Positions 27,279-38,974 of a stretch of DNA of 64,000 bases are shown here, one piece after another; the stretch's first letter is position 1; the number at the start of each line of letters is the position of its first letter. A model generated the notes under the pieces. That model searched no databases. It saw nothing but the letters and a program-made list of their open reading frames with translations, and was not told where the DNA came from. This DNA comes from Gammaproteobacteria bacterium (GTDB lineage Bacteria > Pseudomonadota > Gammaproteobacteria > Burkholderiales > Rhodocyclaceae): positions 124,001 to 188,000 of the forward strand of contig JARFTZ010000046.1 in the NCBI GenBank assembly GCA_029289235.1, read 5' to 3'. Made by a program: the position numbers and the translations under genes.

Positions 27279-28572
27279 GGACGACCCGGACGTCCGTCTC
27301 GGCTGCGAGCAGGCGCTCCAGCTCGAAGGTATTTCCACTGCCGGCGTAGCCAGCGCCGAGGAGGCCGAAGCACTCGTCAGTGCCGACTTTCCGGGCATCG
27401 TGGTCAGCGACATCCGCCTGCCGCGCATGGACGGGTTGAGCTTCCAGCGCAAGCTGGCGGGAATCGACTCCGAACTCCCTGTCGTGCTGATTACCGGCCA
27501 CGGCGACGTGTCGATGGCCGTCCAGGCGATGAAGGACGGCGCCTACGACTTCATCCAGAAGCCTTTTCCTCCCGAACAACTGGTCGACGTCGTCCGACGC
27601 GCCATCGAGAAGCGGCGGCTGGTCCTCGAGGTCCGGCAACTCCGCGCGCGCCTTGACGGACAGGACAAGGTCGACGCCCGGCTGATCGGGCAATCCGCGG
27701 GCATGACCCGCGTTCGCTCGCTGATAACCAGCCTGGCCAACAGTGCCGCCGACGTACTGATCCACGGTGAAACCGGCACCGGCAAGGAACTCGTCGCCCG
27801 CTGCCTGCACGAGGCCAGCCCGCGCTGCCGCGGCAATTACGTCGCGATCAACTGCGGCGGACTTCCCGACACGCTGTTCGAGAGCGAAATCTTCGGGCAT
27901 GAGGCAGGTGCCTATACCGGCGCGGGAAAAAAACGGATCGGGCGCATCGAATACGCCAGCGGCGGCACGCTGTTCCTCGACGAAATCGAGTCGATGCCGA
28001 TGGCGATGCAGATCAAGCTGCTGCGCGTGCTGCAGGAACGCACGCTCGAACGCCTCGGCTCGAACACGCCGATTCCGATCGATTGCCGGGTCGTCGCGGC
28101 GACGAAGGTTGACCTGCGCGCGCTCGCCGAGCGCGGCCAGTTCCGCGCCGACCTCTACTACCGCCTGAGTGTCGCGACGATCATGCTGCCGCCTCTGCGC
28201 GAACGTCTCGACGACATCCCGCTGCTGTTCCAGCATTTCCTGCTGCAAGCCGCCGCCCGGCACGATAGGCCGGTACCGCCGGTCGACACCGCGCGCCTGC
28301 AGCAGTTGATGGGCTACGCCTGGCCCGGCAACGTACGTGAACTGCGCAATGTCGCCGACCGCTGCGTCCTCGGCATCGAATTCGGTGCCCCTCCGTTCGG
28401 CGAAGAGATACAGGAACAATCGCGCTCCCTGCCCGACGCCGTCGAGGCGTTCGAGCGCGCCCTGATCGCCGAAGCGATGCAGCGCCACCCGGCCAGTCTT
28501 TCACGCTGTGCCGAGGCGCTGGGCATCGCAAAAACCACCCTGCACGACAAGATCCGGAAATACGGTCTGTAG
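27253..28572 (+). CDS. dctD: Sigma-54-dependent response regulator DctD
   Basis: 439 aa. Receiver domain with phospho-acceptor D53 (SDIRLPRMDG) and K103, AAA+ sigma-54 activator domain with Walker A GETGTGKE (172-179), Walker B GGTLFLDEIE (237-246), and a Fis-type helix-turn-helix at the C-terminus (about 400-439, CAEALGIAKTTLHDKIRKYGL). The sigma-54 contact loop reads GAYTGA (219-224) instead of GAFTGA, a conservative Phe-to-Tyr change. Start at 27253 (MNLKVLIIEDD) because the receiver fold begins there. Presumed target: the -24/-12 promoter of aspA-dctA. Confidence 0.94.
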   Translation: MNLKVLIIEDDPDVRLGCEQALQLEGISTAGVASAEEAEALVSADFPGIVVSDIRLPRMDGLSFQRKLAGIDSELPVVLITGHGDVSMAVQAMKDGAYDFIQKPFPPEQLVDVVRRAIEKRRLVLEVRQLRARLDGQDKVDARLIGQSAGMTRVRSLITSLANSAADVLIHGETGTGKELVARCLHEASPRCRGNYVAINCGGLPDTLFESEIFGHEAGAYTGAGKKRIGRIEYASGGTLFLDEIESMPMAMQIKLLRVLQERTLERLGSNTPIPIDCRVVAATKVDLRALAERGQFRADLYYRLSVATIMLPPLRERLDDIPLLFQHFLLQAAARHDRPVPPVDTARLQQLMGYAWPGNVRELRNVADRCVLGIEFGAPPFGEEIQEQSRSLPDAVEAFERALIAEAMQRHPASLSRCAEALGIAKTTLHDKIRKYGL

Positions 28573-28700
28573 CCGGACCGGGCCCCATTCTCACGGCGCG
28601 GCATCCACATCGGCAATCTCGCCGTGGAGAGGTGGCGAAGAATGCTATATTCGTATCGTTCTGGTATATCGTTCGGAGCCTTTCCCGCCCCCCCCACGCC

Positions 28701-29624
28701 ATGAAATACATTGCCTCCCTGCCGCAAAAAATCCGGCGCGCCGCCACTGCCCCCCTGCTCGGACTGGCATTGCTCCTGTCGGGAACAGCCGTTCAGGCGC
28801 AGGATCTTGCCGCCATCAAGGAACGGGGCGTCATCCGCCACCTGGGCGTACCGTACGCGCGGTTCGTCATGGGCAACGGCGAAGGCTTCGACGCCGAGAT
28901 CATGCAGCTGTTCGCCAAGCGCATCGGCGTCCGCTACGAATATGTTCCGACCGACTGGATCAACGTCATCCAGGACCTGATCGGCTACGACGTGGAGTAC
29001 AGACCGGAAGTGCGTACCACGAACAAGCGCGCCATCCGCGGCGACATCATTGCCAACGGCCTGACCATCCTGCCGCCGCGCAAGAAACTCATCGACTATT
29101 CGCAGCCGACCTTCCCCTCCGCCGTCTGGTTGCTCGCCCGCTCCGATTCGAAAGTGACGCCGATCGTCCCGTCCGGGAATCTGGCCAAGGATATCGAGGC
29201 CACCAAGGCCAAGCTCAAGGAGGCCAACACCTTCGTAATGGACGACTCCTGCCTCGATCCGCGGTTGTACGGTCTCGAAGGCAAGGGGTATCGACTGCAG
29301 CGTTTCTCGACGAACGCCAGCCTCAACGACATGGTCCCGGCGGTGTTGAAGAACGAAAGCGAAATGACCCTGCTCGACGTTCCGGACATCATCGTTTCGA
29401 TGGAAAAATGGCAAGGACAGATCAAGGTCATCGGACCGATTTCCGGCGAACAATTGATGGCTGCGGGATTCCGCAAGGACTCGCCGGAACTCCGCCGCGA
29501 GTTCGACGCCTTTCTGAATGAAATCAAGGCGAACGGCACCTACATGCAGCTGGTTAACAAGCACTATCGCTCCGCCCCGCGCTATCTCCCCGAATTCTTC
29601 CACGCCCCCTCGATCAAGAAGTAG
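28701..29624 (+). CDS. Periplasmic solute-binding protein, family 3-like
   Basis: 307 aa from the ATG at 28701 (MKYIASLPQ), giving a signal peptide of about 34 residues (twin Arg near 15, hydrophobic LLGLALLLSG, cleavage around VQA-QD). The mature part resembles amino-acid-type binding proteins (family 3): KERGVIRHLGVPYARF near 40, an early two-domain layout, and NGTYMQLVNKHY at the C-terminus. No permease or ATPase gene follows. Instead, 8 nt downstream, lies a 996-aa hybrid histidine kinase, so this protein may be a ligand-carrying sensor input rather than a transporter part. That link is inferred from position only. Confidence 0.8.
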   Translation: MKYIASLPQKIRRAATAPLLGLALLLSGTAVQAQDLAAIKERGVIRHLGVPYARFVMGNGEGFDAEIMQLFAKRIGVRYEYVPTDWINVIQDLIGYDVEYRPEVRTTNKRAIRGDIIANGLTILPPRKKLIDYSQPTFPSAVWLLARSDSKVTPIVPSGNLAKDIEATKAKLKEANTFVMDDSCLDPRLYGLEGKGYRLQRFSTNASLNDMVPAVLKNESEMTLLDVPDIIVSMEKWQGQIKVIGPISGEQLMAAGFRKDSPELRREFDAFLNEIKANGTYMQLVNKHYRSAPRYLPEFFHAPSIKK

Positions 29625-29632
29625 TTCGGGCA

Positions 29633-32623
29633 ATGCAGGAAGAAAAGGGAGTTTTCAGCTTCATCGGGCGGCACAAGAAAAGCGCGCTGACCTTCCTCCT
29701 GTTCATTACTTATGCAGGAGCGGTCTTCTGGAGCAACTACCTGTCGCTGCAGCGCGTGCAGAACGACGCACAGGCCCAGTTCCTGCTGGAGGCCGAGAAA
29801 CAGGCATCGGCGATATCGTACTTCTTTGCCGAGCGGCAGATCGAAACGGCTGAACTCGCCGAATCCGAACCGGTTGTCAATTTCTTCCGCAACCGCGACC
29901 TCGGGATGAGTTATCAATATGGCCTCGGAGTCAACGTGCAGATGATCGAGGACCGTTTCGAGTACGTCGCCAAGAGGAAACGTGGTGGCGACAAGCCTCT
30001 GTTTTCCGGCTTCATGCTGATCGACAACACCGCCACACGGGTCGCTCAATGGAATGCTCCGGAACCCGAAGCCGGACTCAGGGACTGGTTGATCCCTGAA
30101 AACAAGGAACGCCGCACGCGCCTGTGCGTCCGTAACTGCGGCCTGGTGGTGATGGTTCCTGTCTGGATCAACGAGGCCTATCGCGGCGAATTGCTGGCCT
30201 GGATCAACCCCGGAGCCAGCTTTGCACAGTTCGGATCGACACCCACGCCGGGCCACGGCCTTCTGGTCAACCGCGAAAGCGGTGTACCTCTATACACTGA
30301 TTCGGAACCGCCATTCCGCGTGGAAGAGCACTGGCGTGAAATGCGTGCGCCAGCGCCGAGCGACGGCAAAAATGCCGCAGTCAGCACATTCAGGCACAAA
30401 GGGAAGAGTTACACCGTTGCCCGCGTCAACATCGATGACACTCCGCTCGCGTTCGTCTCCTTTTCCACGGAACAGGTCGCCGAGCACGGCACTGCCCGAC
30501 TGTTCGTCATCGCGGCGGGGGTCGTGCCGCTCATCGTCATTCTGGTCGGTTTTCTCGATGTACTCGAACGGCGACGGCTGGAAAAGCTGCGCATTCAGGC
30601 GCAAGTCGAGGCCGAACGACTGGCCCAGGCACGCAGCGACTTCCTCGCCAACATGAGCCACGAAATACGCACGCCGATGAATGCCATCATCGGCATGACC
30701 GAACTGTGCCTGGCGACAAAGCCGAGCCAGAAGCAGCGCAACTACCTGACGAAAATCCAGCAGACCTCGGACCTTTTGCTGCGCATCATCAACGACATCC
30801 TCGATTTTTCGAAGGTCGAATCCGGCAAGCTCGAACTTGAAAACGCCCCGTTCGATCTCGATCGCGTGCTCGGCGATGTCGGCAACCTGCTTTCCGGGAA
30901 GGCCGAAAAGAAATCGATCGAAATCGCCTTCTTCATCGACGAATCCTGCAACCGGATCTTCATCGGCGATGCCCTGCGCCTCGAACAGGTGCTGATCAAC
31001 CTGATCGGCAACGCAATCAAGTTTTCCGAACAAGGCAACGTGATCATCCGCGCCCGCTGCGAAGAGATCGCCCGTGAAGCCGCCCGCCTGCATGTCGAGA
31101 TCATCGACGAGGGCATCGGCATCGCTGAAGACCAGCTAGCACGGTTGTTCAACGCGTTCACCCAGGCCGATGCGACCACGACGCGGCGCTACGGCGGGAC
31201 CGGTCTGGGCCTGGCCATCTGCAAGCAACTGGTCGAATTGATGGGCGGTCAGATCGGCGTTTCAAGCACGCCGGGTCAGGGAAGTACGTTTTCCTTCTCG
31301 ATTCGTCTTGGCATCGACCCGGATCAACAATCGCAATTCGTCACCGCCAGAAAAAAGGTGGCCCTCTTCGCCCGCCGGCCGGTACTGGTGATCGATGACA
31401 ACCCCGCTTATCGCGACGCGATCGCCAACCAGCTCCGGCAAATCGGTCTGGCGTGCGAGGAACGCCGTTCGGGCGAAGAGGCGATCGCCGCGACCCGGGA
31501 AAAGCCCGGTGCGGAGTACCTGGCAATCCTGGTTGACATGAGCATGCCCGGGATGAACGGCGTCGAAACGATCCGCAACTTGCGCCAGGCGTGGCCTCCA
31601 GGGTCCATGCCGCCGATCTTTCTCGTCACGAACTATTCGCTCGATGTTGACCTGGAAGCCGATTCGACGATGTTCGACGGCATTCTCACCAAACCGACGA
31701 CTGCCAGCCGGCTTTTTGTCGAGATCGCCCCCTTCCTCGGCATTCGCGTCGAGGCCGATTTCATGCCCCGGACCAAGGCAAATATCGATACGGCGCGCCT
31801 GCGCGGTCTCGATATCCTTGTGGTCGACGACGTGGAACTCAACAAGGAAGTCGTTCGCGACATGTTGACCGACGCGGGAATGCGCGTGCGCGTAGCGGCC
31901 AACGGCAGCGAGGCGCTCGCCGCCATCGCCGAACGGCGACCGGACTGCGTGCTGATGGATTGCCAGATGCCGGTAATGGACGGTTACGAGGCAACACGGC
32001 AGATTCGCCACAATCCGGCGCTTGCCGACTTGCCGGTCATCGCCCTGACCGCCAATGCCCTTGTGTCCGAAAGGGAAAAGTGCCGCAACGCCGGGATGGA
32101 CGGCTATGTCGTCAAGCCGGTGAAATCGGGGGACCTGCTCGCCGCGCTGCTCAAGCACACGCCGGCGCACACGACCTATCACGAAGCGCAAACGGTCCCG
32201 CCGCAGTTGTTCGCCTCACGGCCGGAGCCCGGCGCATCCGCCGAACTGGTGCTACCGGAGCTTCCGGGCATTGAAGTGGACGTCGGGTTGCGTTACGCCA
32301 ATGGCAAGATCGCCAATTACCTGAAGATCCTGCACCTGTTCCACGACACGCACGGGAAGACCTTTTCGGCGATTTTCTGCAAAGCGCTTGAACAGAACAA
32401 CTGGGACGAAGCCACCCGGCACGCGCACTCGCTCAAGAGCGCAGCGCGAACAATCGGCGCGATTCATCTCGGGCAACTGGCCAAGGAACTCGAAGACGCC
32501 TGCCATGAACAGCACATCGATCAAACCAGGTACCGCCTTGGCCTCCTGACAAACGAGCTTGAGGTCATCTGCTCCGGGCTTTCCGTCCTGCCACGAACGC
32601 CTCAGGGCGAACGCGCAGCCTGA
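29633..32623 (+). CDS. Hybrid sensor histidine kinase (HisKA-HATPase-REC-REC-HPt)
   Basis: 996 aa. TM1 about 18-36, periplasmic region about 37-285, TM2 about 287-308, coiled coil, HisKA with His343 (SHEIRTPMN), HATPase_c ([24 protein letters not shown]), receiver 1 (about 580-700, Asp near 635 in [10 protein letters not shown]), receiver 2 (about 728-845, Asp near 776 in [10 protein letters not shown]) and a C-terminal HPt domain with His near 932 ([14 protein letters not shown]). This is a four-step phosphorelay like BvgS/ArcB; the final output regulator is not encoded next door. The gene follows a secreted solute-binding protein by 8 nt, suggesting that the two work together in sensing. 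Ligand unknown. Confidence 0.92.
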   Translation: MQEEKGVFSFIGRHKKSALTFLLFITYAGAVFWSNYLSLQRVQNDAQAQFLLEAEKQASAISYFFAERQIETAELAESEPVVNFFRNRDLGMSYQYGLGVNVQMIEDRFEYVAKRKRGGDKPLFSGFMLIDNTATRVAQWNAPEPEAGLRDWLIPENKERRTRLCVRNCGLVVMVPVWINEAYRGELLAWINPGASFAQFGSTPTPGHGLLVNRESGVPLYTDSEPPFRVEEHWREMRAPAPSDGKNAAVSTFRHKGKSYTVARVNIDDTPLAFVSFSTEQVAEHGTARLFVIAAGVVPLIVILVGFLDVLERRRLEKLRIQAQVEAERLAQARSDFLANMSHEIRTPMNAIIGMTELCLATKPSQKQRNYLTKIQQTSDLLLRIINDILDFSKVESGKLELENAPFDLDRVLGDVGNLLSGKAEKKSIEIAFFIDESCNRIFIGDALRLEQVLINLIGNAIKFSEQGNVIIRARCEEIAREAARLHVEIIDEGIGIAEDQLARLFNAFTQADATTTRRYGGTGLGLAICKQLVELMGGQIGVSSTPGQGSTFSFSIRLGIDPDQQSQFVTARKKVALFARRPVLVIDDNPAYRDAIANQLRQIGLACEERRSGEEAIAATREKPGAEYLAILVDMSMPGMNGVETIRNLRQAWPPGSMPPIFLVTNYSLDVDLEADSTMFDGILTKPTTASRLFVEIAPFLGIRVEADFMPRTKANIDTARLRGLDILVVDDVELNKEVVRDMLTDAGMRVRVAANGSEALAAIAERRPDCVLMDCQMPVMDGYEATRQIRHNPALADLPVIALTANALVSEREKCRNAGMDGYVVKPVKSGDLLAALLKHTPAHTTYHEAQTVPPQLFASRPEPGASAELVLPELPGIEVDVGLRYANGKIANYLKILHLFHDTHGKTFSAIFCKALEQNNWDEATRHAHSLKSAARTIGAIHLGQLAKELEDACHEQHIDQTRYRLGLLTNELEVICSGLSVLPRTPQGERAA

Positions 32624-32687
32624 TCCGCCATACGCCCGGGAGCACCTGGCGGTACAATGCCGGAGTTTTCCCGGCCAGGAGCAGATC

Positions 32688-33209
32688 ATGAGCATATCCC
32701 TCGTCCTTACCGCCATCGGCGACGACAAACCCGGCCTCGTCGAGCAGCTATCCACGGTCATCAGCCGGCACAACGGCAACTGGCTGGAATCCTCGATGTC
32801 GCATTTGGCCGGCAAGTTCGCCGGGATCGTCTGCGTATCCGTCGATGAGCACGATGTAGACGCCCTCAAGCGCGACCTGGCGGCGTTGCCGGGACTGCGC
32901 ATCACTGCCGAGGTTTCCGGCGAGCCACCGGCCGAAGCCGGACGACGTCTGACCCTGGTCCTCGTCGGCCACGACCGCATCGGCATCGTCCGCGAAGTCG
33001 CGCAGGTACTGGCGCGACACGCGGTCAACGTCGAGGAACTGAACACGCACACGGCCAGCGCGCCGATGTCGGCGGAAATCCTCTTCCACGCCACGGCCGA
33101 ACTCACGGCGTCACCAGACCTCGACAGCAGCGCGCTGGTCCGTGAACTTGAACAGATTTCCAACGACCTGATGGTCGACATCACGCTCGACGAAACCATC
33201 CGGCCCTGA
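32688..33209 (+). CDS. Tandem ACT-domain protein, GcvR-like
   Basis: 173 aa with two ACT domains (about 1-80 and 90-170), each opening with a hydrophobic strand and a G-x-D-[KR]-[PI]-G turn (GDDKPGLVEQL and GHDRIGIVREVA). This matches the glycine cleavage repressor-like GcvR group, which in E. coli binds GcvA and responds to glycine. No GcvA is in the window and the gcv operon here has a riboswitch, so a direct gcv role is unproven. Start at 32688, CCAGGAG upstream. Precedes ettA by 38 nt. Confidence 0.85.
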   Translation: MSISLVLTAIGDDKPGLVEQLSTVISRHNGNWLESSMSHLAGKFAGIVCVSVDEHDVDALKRDLAALPGLRITAEVSGEPPAEAGRRLTLVLVGHDRIGIVREVAQVLARHAVNVEELNTHTASAPMSAEILFHATAELTASPDLDSSALVRELEQISNDLMVDITLDETIRP

Positions 33210-33247
33210 CTTTTCGCACTCACTTCACCAACATCCAACGGAACACC

Positions 33248-34912
<1,665 letters not shown>

Positions 34913-34926
34913 CAAAGTTTCAGAGC

Positions 34927-34968
34927 AAAAGGGGCTGCCCGATACTCGTGTCGGGCAGCCCCTTTTTT
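34927..34968 (+). terminator. Intrinsic terminator after ettA
   Basis: 16-bp stem AAAAGGGGCTGCCCGA / TCGGGCAGCCCCTTTT with an 8-nt loop (34943-34950) and a six-T tail. The sequence from here to 35166 holds no supported gene and should contain the promoter of the ABC cluster (AT-rich around 35007-35040). Confidence 0.94.
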
Positions 34969-35166
34969 GTGTTGACTTCCCGCCTTGCCCTCTGGCGCGG
35001 GGCCAAAAAATAAATTATCGCGACGATCAAAAAACATGATTTGCCCGCGTATTGGCGCGGGCCTAGATTGCACCCCAGCAGCAAAGAACTGGCCGTGTTC
35101 GACGTATAGACAAAAGAAGCATCCGTCCTACGGCTTTTCACATCGTTTTCTTCGAGGGGTCAATCC

Positions 35167-36162
35167 ATGCGTTCCACGAAATTGCTGTCGCTCTGCTCAA
35201 CCGCCATTCTGCTTGGCGGTCTTTCCTTCGGCGCCTTCGCGCAACAAAAACTCTACGTCTACACGTCCATGAAGGAGTCGATGGTCGGCGGCCTGAAAAC
35301 CGCGTTCATGAAAAAACATCCGGACATCAAGATCGACTTCCAGTCGGCCGGGGCCGGCAAGCTGATGGCCAAAATCGCTGCCGAACGCCAGTCCGGAAAA
35401 ATCCTTGCAGACGTGCTGTGGACCAGCGAGGTTCCCGACTTTTACCAGCTCAAGGCCAACGGGCTGCTCCTGCCCTACATCCCTGCGGAGATAAAGGCAC
35501 TGACCAACCCGCTGCCTGACTACGATGGTTCGTTCACCGCCGTACGCCTCGGAACGCTGGGGATCGCCTACAACACCCGCCACGTCAAGGAGGCACCGAA
35601 GACCTGGGACGACCTGAAGAAACCCGCATTCAAGGGCGCTTTCGGAATTGCCAACCCGGCGCTTTCCGGTACCGCCTACATGAGCGTTGCCGTGCTGTCG
35701 AAGACCTTCGGCTGGGAGTTCTTCGAGGCGCTGCGCGCGAATGGCGCCAAGATGGGCAAGGGTTCGGGACAGGTGGTCGACGACACGGCCTCCGGCGACC
35801 TGCTCGGCAGCCTCGCGGTCGACTACATCACGCTCGACAAGGTCGACAAGGGTGCCACGCTGAACCTCGTCTATCCGCCTGAGATGCTGGTCATCCCGAG
35901 TCCGGCGGCGATTTTCAAGGACAGCCCGAACATCGATGCGGCGAAGAAATTCGTCGACTTCATCCTCTCCAAGGAGGGCCAGAGCATCATCGTCGAGGAT
36001 GGAACGCTGCCCGTCCGCACAGACGTGAAGATTCCAGAACGCTTCAAGCAATTGCCTTCGGTTGAAGATGCGATGAAGCGCGCCATGAAGATCGACTATC
36101 AGGCGATCATGGCCGAGAAGGAAGGCACGATCAAGAAATTCACCGACATCATGCAGAAGTGA
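35167..36162 (+). CDS. ABC transporter periplasmic binding protein (Fe3+/phosphonate/sugar-phosphate type)
   Basis: 331 aa with a clear signal peptide (hydrophobic 9-24, cleavage near AFA-QQ, residue 25). The mature start KLYVYTSMKESMVGGL and SAGAGKLMAKIAAE...ADVLWTSEVPDFYQ match the family of FbpA/AfuA/PhnS-like binding proteins. The adjacent Tyr-Tyr pair used by FbpA for ferric iron is not evident, so an organic phosphate or phosphonate is as likely as iron. First gene of set 1: SBP, ATPase, fused permease, second ATPase with 9-10 nt gaps. Confidence 0.88.
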   Translation: MRSTKLLSLCSTAILLGGLSFGAFAQQKLYVYTSMKESMVGGLKTAFMKKHPDIKIDFQSAGAGKLMAKIAAERQSGKILADVLWTSEVPDFYQLKANGLLLPYIPAEIKALTNPLPDYDGSFTAVRLGTLGIAYNTRHVKEAPKTWDDLKKPAFKGAFGIANPALSGTAYMSVAVLSKTFGWEFFEALRANGAKMGKGSGQVVDDTASGDLLGSLAVDYITLDKVDKGATLNLVYPPEMLVIPSPAAIFKDSPNIDAAKKFVDFILSKEGQSIIVEDGTLPVRTDVKIPERFKQLPSVEDAMKRAMKIDYQAIMAEKEGTIKKFTDIMQK

Positions 36163-36171
36163 TCGGCGACC

Positions 36172-37260
36172 ATGGCCAGCATTGAAATCAAGGGTATCAG
36201 CAAACAGTACGCAGGTCGGACGATCCTGTCCGACCTGTCGCTGGAACTGCAGGACGGCGAGTGCTTCACGTTGCTCGGTCCGTCGGGATGCGGCAAGACG
36301 GTCCTGCTCCGGCTGATCGCCGGCTTCGAAGCGCCGGACAGCGGCCGCATCCTCATCGGCGGCGACGTCGTCGCCGACGCCGCCTCCGGCGAGATGCTGC
36401 CGCCGGACAAGCGCAGCCTCGGCATGGTTTTCCAGGACTATGCCGTGTGGCCGCACATGACGGTCTTCGACAACGTCGCGTACCCGCTGAAACTGGCGGG
36501 GATCGCGGCGGACGAGTTGAAACGGCGAGCCTTGCGCATCATCGACCTGGTCGGGCTGGCCCACCTCGACCAGCGCCTGCCCTCGCAGCTCTCGGGAGGA
36601 CAGCAACAGCGCGTCGCGCTGGCCCGCGCGCTGGTGTCGGAACCGCAGATCCTCCTGCTCGACGAACCGCTGAACAATCTCGATGCCAACTTGCGCGAGG
36701 AGATGCGTTTCGAGATCAAGGCGCTGCAGCAGAAGACGGGCGTCACCATCCTTTATGTGACGCATGATCAGGAGATCGCCCTAGGCATCGCCGACCGCCT
36801 CGCCGTCATGGACGAGCACGGCAGGCTGCGCCAGATCGGCACGCCGGAAGAAGTCTACGAGCACCCCGTCGACGACTTCGTCTTCCGCTTCCTAGGCATT
36901 GCCAATTTCCTGCCGGTCCGGCGCGAGGCTGACGTCCTGCACGTCGGAAACTCCTCGGAACGGTGGACCGGACTGCCTCCGGACAAGCCGGGGAACATCC
37001 TGACCGCCGGATTCCGGCCGAGCGATGTCGTCCTGTCGCGGCAAGGCGAAGGACTGCCGGGAACGATCCGCCGTGCCAGCTTCCTCGGTGCGCAGTTCGA
37101 TTACCTGATCGAGATCGCCGGCACGCTGATCCGCGCGGCGCTGCCGAGTCACGAATGCGTCGCCCGCGACCTGCTGTTCAGCGAAGGTGACAGTTGCCGC
37201 ATCAGTCTGGCCACCGTGCAGTGGTTCGAAGGCCAGATTGTCGCCGCCGATAAAGTCTGA
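36172..37260 (+). CDS. ABC transporter ATP-binding protein, set 1
   Basis: 362 aa cytoplasmic ATPase with all motifs intact: Walker A GPSGCGKT (about 38-45), Q-loop VFQDY, signature LSGGQQQR (about 141-148), Walker B LLLDEP, D-loop and H-loop VTHDQ. A C-terminal TOBE-like region (about 240-362) fits the FbpC/PotA/PhnT importer ATPases. It pairs with the fused permease that starts about 12 nt downstream. Similar to the ATPase at 38975 (shared REEMRFEIK after the D-loop), so the two come from one subfamily. Confidence 0.92.
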   Translation: MASIEIKGISKQYAGRTILSDLSLELQDGECFTLLGPSGCGKTVLLRLIAGFEAPDSGRILIGGDVVADAASGEMLPPDKRSLGMVFQDYAVWPHMTVFDNVAYPLKLAGIAADELKRRALRIIDLVGLAHLDQRLPSQLSGGQQQRVALARALVSEPQILLLDEPLNNLDANLREEMRFEIKALQQKTGVTILYVTHDQEIALGIADRLAVMDEHGRLRQIGTPEEVYEHPVDDFVFRFLGIANFLPVRREADVLHVGNSSERWTGLPPDKPGNILTAGFRPSDVVLSRQGEGLPGTIRRASFLGAQFDYLIEIAGTLIRAALPSHECVARDLLFSEGDSCRISLATVQWFEGQIVAADKV

Positions 37261-37272
37261 CAGGGGCCATTG

Positions 37273-38964
37273 ATGAATACACGAACCCAATCCCGTTTCG
37301 GAACCCCCGAACTGCTCTTCATGCTCTCGGTCGGCGTGCTGATCGTCGTGGTCGCCTTCCCGATGCTGCTGATCTTTTTCAACGCCTTCTGGGTCGATGG
37401 CCATTTCAACGTCGCCGACGTGGTCCGCGTGCTGCAGCGCAAGGAAACCTACGAAGCACTGCTCAACTCCCTGATCCTCTCGGGCGGCGTGACGGTCACC
37501 GGGACGATCGTCGGCACCTTCTTCGCCTGGCTGGTCACGCGCACCGACCTGCCGTTCAAGAAGACCATGAAGCTGCTCTTCCTGGTGCCGTTCATGCTCC
37601 CGGCCTTCATCGGGGCGCTGGCCTGGAAGATGCTGCTCTCGCCGCGCGCCGGCTACATCAACCGGCTGTTCATGGACGTGCTCGGCTTCGACGGCCCGCT
37701 CTTCGACATCTACTCTTACGCCGGGATCATTCTGGTCGAGACGATGTACCTCTTCCCCTTCGTCTTCATCCAGGTCAGCGGCGCGCTGGAACGGATGGAC
37801 CCGACGCTGGAAGAATCGGCGCGGATCTCGGGCGCTGATCTATTCACCATCACCCGCAAGATCACCATCCCGCTGGTCCTGCCGTCGATCCTCTCCGGTG
37901 CCCTGCTGATCATGCTCTACTCGATGGCGCACTTCGGCACGGTGGCCGTGCTCGGCGTCGAAACCGGCATCTACAACATCCCGGTGCTGATCTACGAGAA
38001 GATCCACCAGAGCGCGGGCAGCTTCGACTCGATCCGCACGGCGACGGTGCTGGCCACGGTGCTCGTGCTCACCGCCGCGCTGATCATGTGGATGCAGAAT
38101 CGCGTGCTGGCCAAGGGGAAATACCAGATCATCGCCGGCAAAAGCTTCCGCCCCACGGAACTCAAGCTGCGCGGGCTGCGCATCCCGATGCTGATCCTGT
38201 GCATCGTCTATATCGGCCTGACCATCGTCCTGCCGACAGTGACGATCTTTCTGGTCGGCGGCCTGAAAACCTACGGCCTGTCGTTCACGCTGGAAAACCT
38301 GACCTGGGCCAACTACAACCACATCCTGTTCGAGTGGGATCTGACTCGCGATTCGATCTGGAACAGCATCAGCCTGGGCCTCGCCTCGGCGCTGATCACC
38401 ATGTTCGCCGGCGTGATCATCTCCTACGTCATCGTCAAGATGAAGGTGCGCGGCAAGGGCTTCCTGGAATTCCTCGGCATGCTGCCCTTCTCGGTACCGG
38501 GGTCGGTCATCGCGCTCGGCGTGATCCTCGCGTGGAGCGGCAAGTTCGGGATCAACATCTACAACACCGTGTGGATCATCCTGGTCGCCTACATCGCCCG
38601 CTACATGGCCTTCTCGCTCAAAGCCAACTCGGCGGCGCTGGAGCAGGTGCATGACTCGCTCGTCGAAGCGGCGCGCGCGTCCGGCGCCAGCATGGCGCAG
38701 GCGCTGCGCGACGTCGTCGTGCCGCTGGTACGGCCGGGCATGGTCGCGGCATTCTTCCTGATCTTCCTGCCGGCGCTGCGCGAGCTGACGGTTTCGGTGC
38801 TGCTGTACGGCCCGACCACCCGCACCATCGGGGTGGCCATCTACACGCTCAACGAAGACGGCGAAACGGTCTATTCCGCAGCCCTCGCGGGCATCGCCCT
38901 GATCATCATCGTTCTCGGCGAAGTCCTGATCAAACGCCTTGTAACCCAAAAGAACGGCGCATAG
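37273..38964 (+). CDS. ABC transporter permease, fused two-module (FbpB type), set 1
   Basis: 563 aa (ATG at 37273, preceded by an in-frame TTG). Two six-helix permease modules in one chain, as in ferric FbpB/SfuB. Each half has an EAA-type loop that contacts the ATPase: EESARISGADLFTITRKITIPLVLPS (about 180-205) and EAARASGASMAQALRDVVVPLVRP (about 460-483). Very hydrophobic, inner membrane. Being a natural heterodimer in one chain it needs two ATPase subunits, and two different ATPase genes flank it. Confidence 0.93.
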   Translation: MNTRTQSRFGTPELLFMLSVGVLIVVVAFPMLLIFFNAFWVDGHFNVADVVRVLQRKETYEALLNSLILSGGVTVTGTIVGTFFAWLVTRTDLPFKKTMKLLFLVPFMLPAFIGALAWKMLLSPRAGYINRLFMDVLGFDGPLFDIYSYAGIILVETMYLFPFVFIQVSGALERMDPTLEESARISGADLFTITRKITIPLVLPSILSGALLIMLYSMAHFGTVAVLGVETGIYNIPVLIYEKIHQSAGSFDSIRTATVLATVLVLTAALIMWMQNRVLAKGKYQIIAGKSFRPTELKLRGLRIPMLILCIVYIGLTIVLPTVTIFLVGGLKTYGLSFTLENLTWANYNHILFEWDLTRDSIWNSISLGLASALITMFAGVIISYVIVKMKVRGKGFLEFLGMLPFSVPGSVIALGVILAWSGKFGINIYNTVWIILVAYIARYMAFSLKANSAALEQVHDSLVEAARASGASMAQALRDVVVPLVRPGMVAAFFLIFLPALRELTVSVLLYGPTTRTIGVAIYTLNEDGETVYSAALAGIALIIIVLGEVLIKRLVTQKNGA

Positions 38965-38974
38965 GAAAAACACT

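Noticed and set aside
34969-35166. Fur box ahead of the ABC cluster
   Set aside because: The region is AT-rich in part but no 19-bp Fur-like palindrome could be read, so iron control is not claimed.
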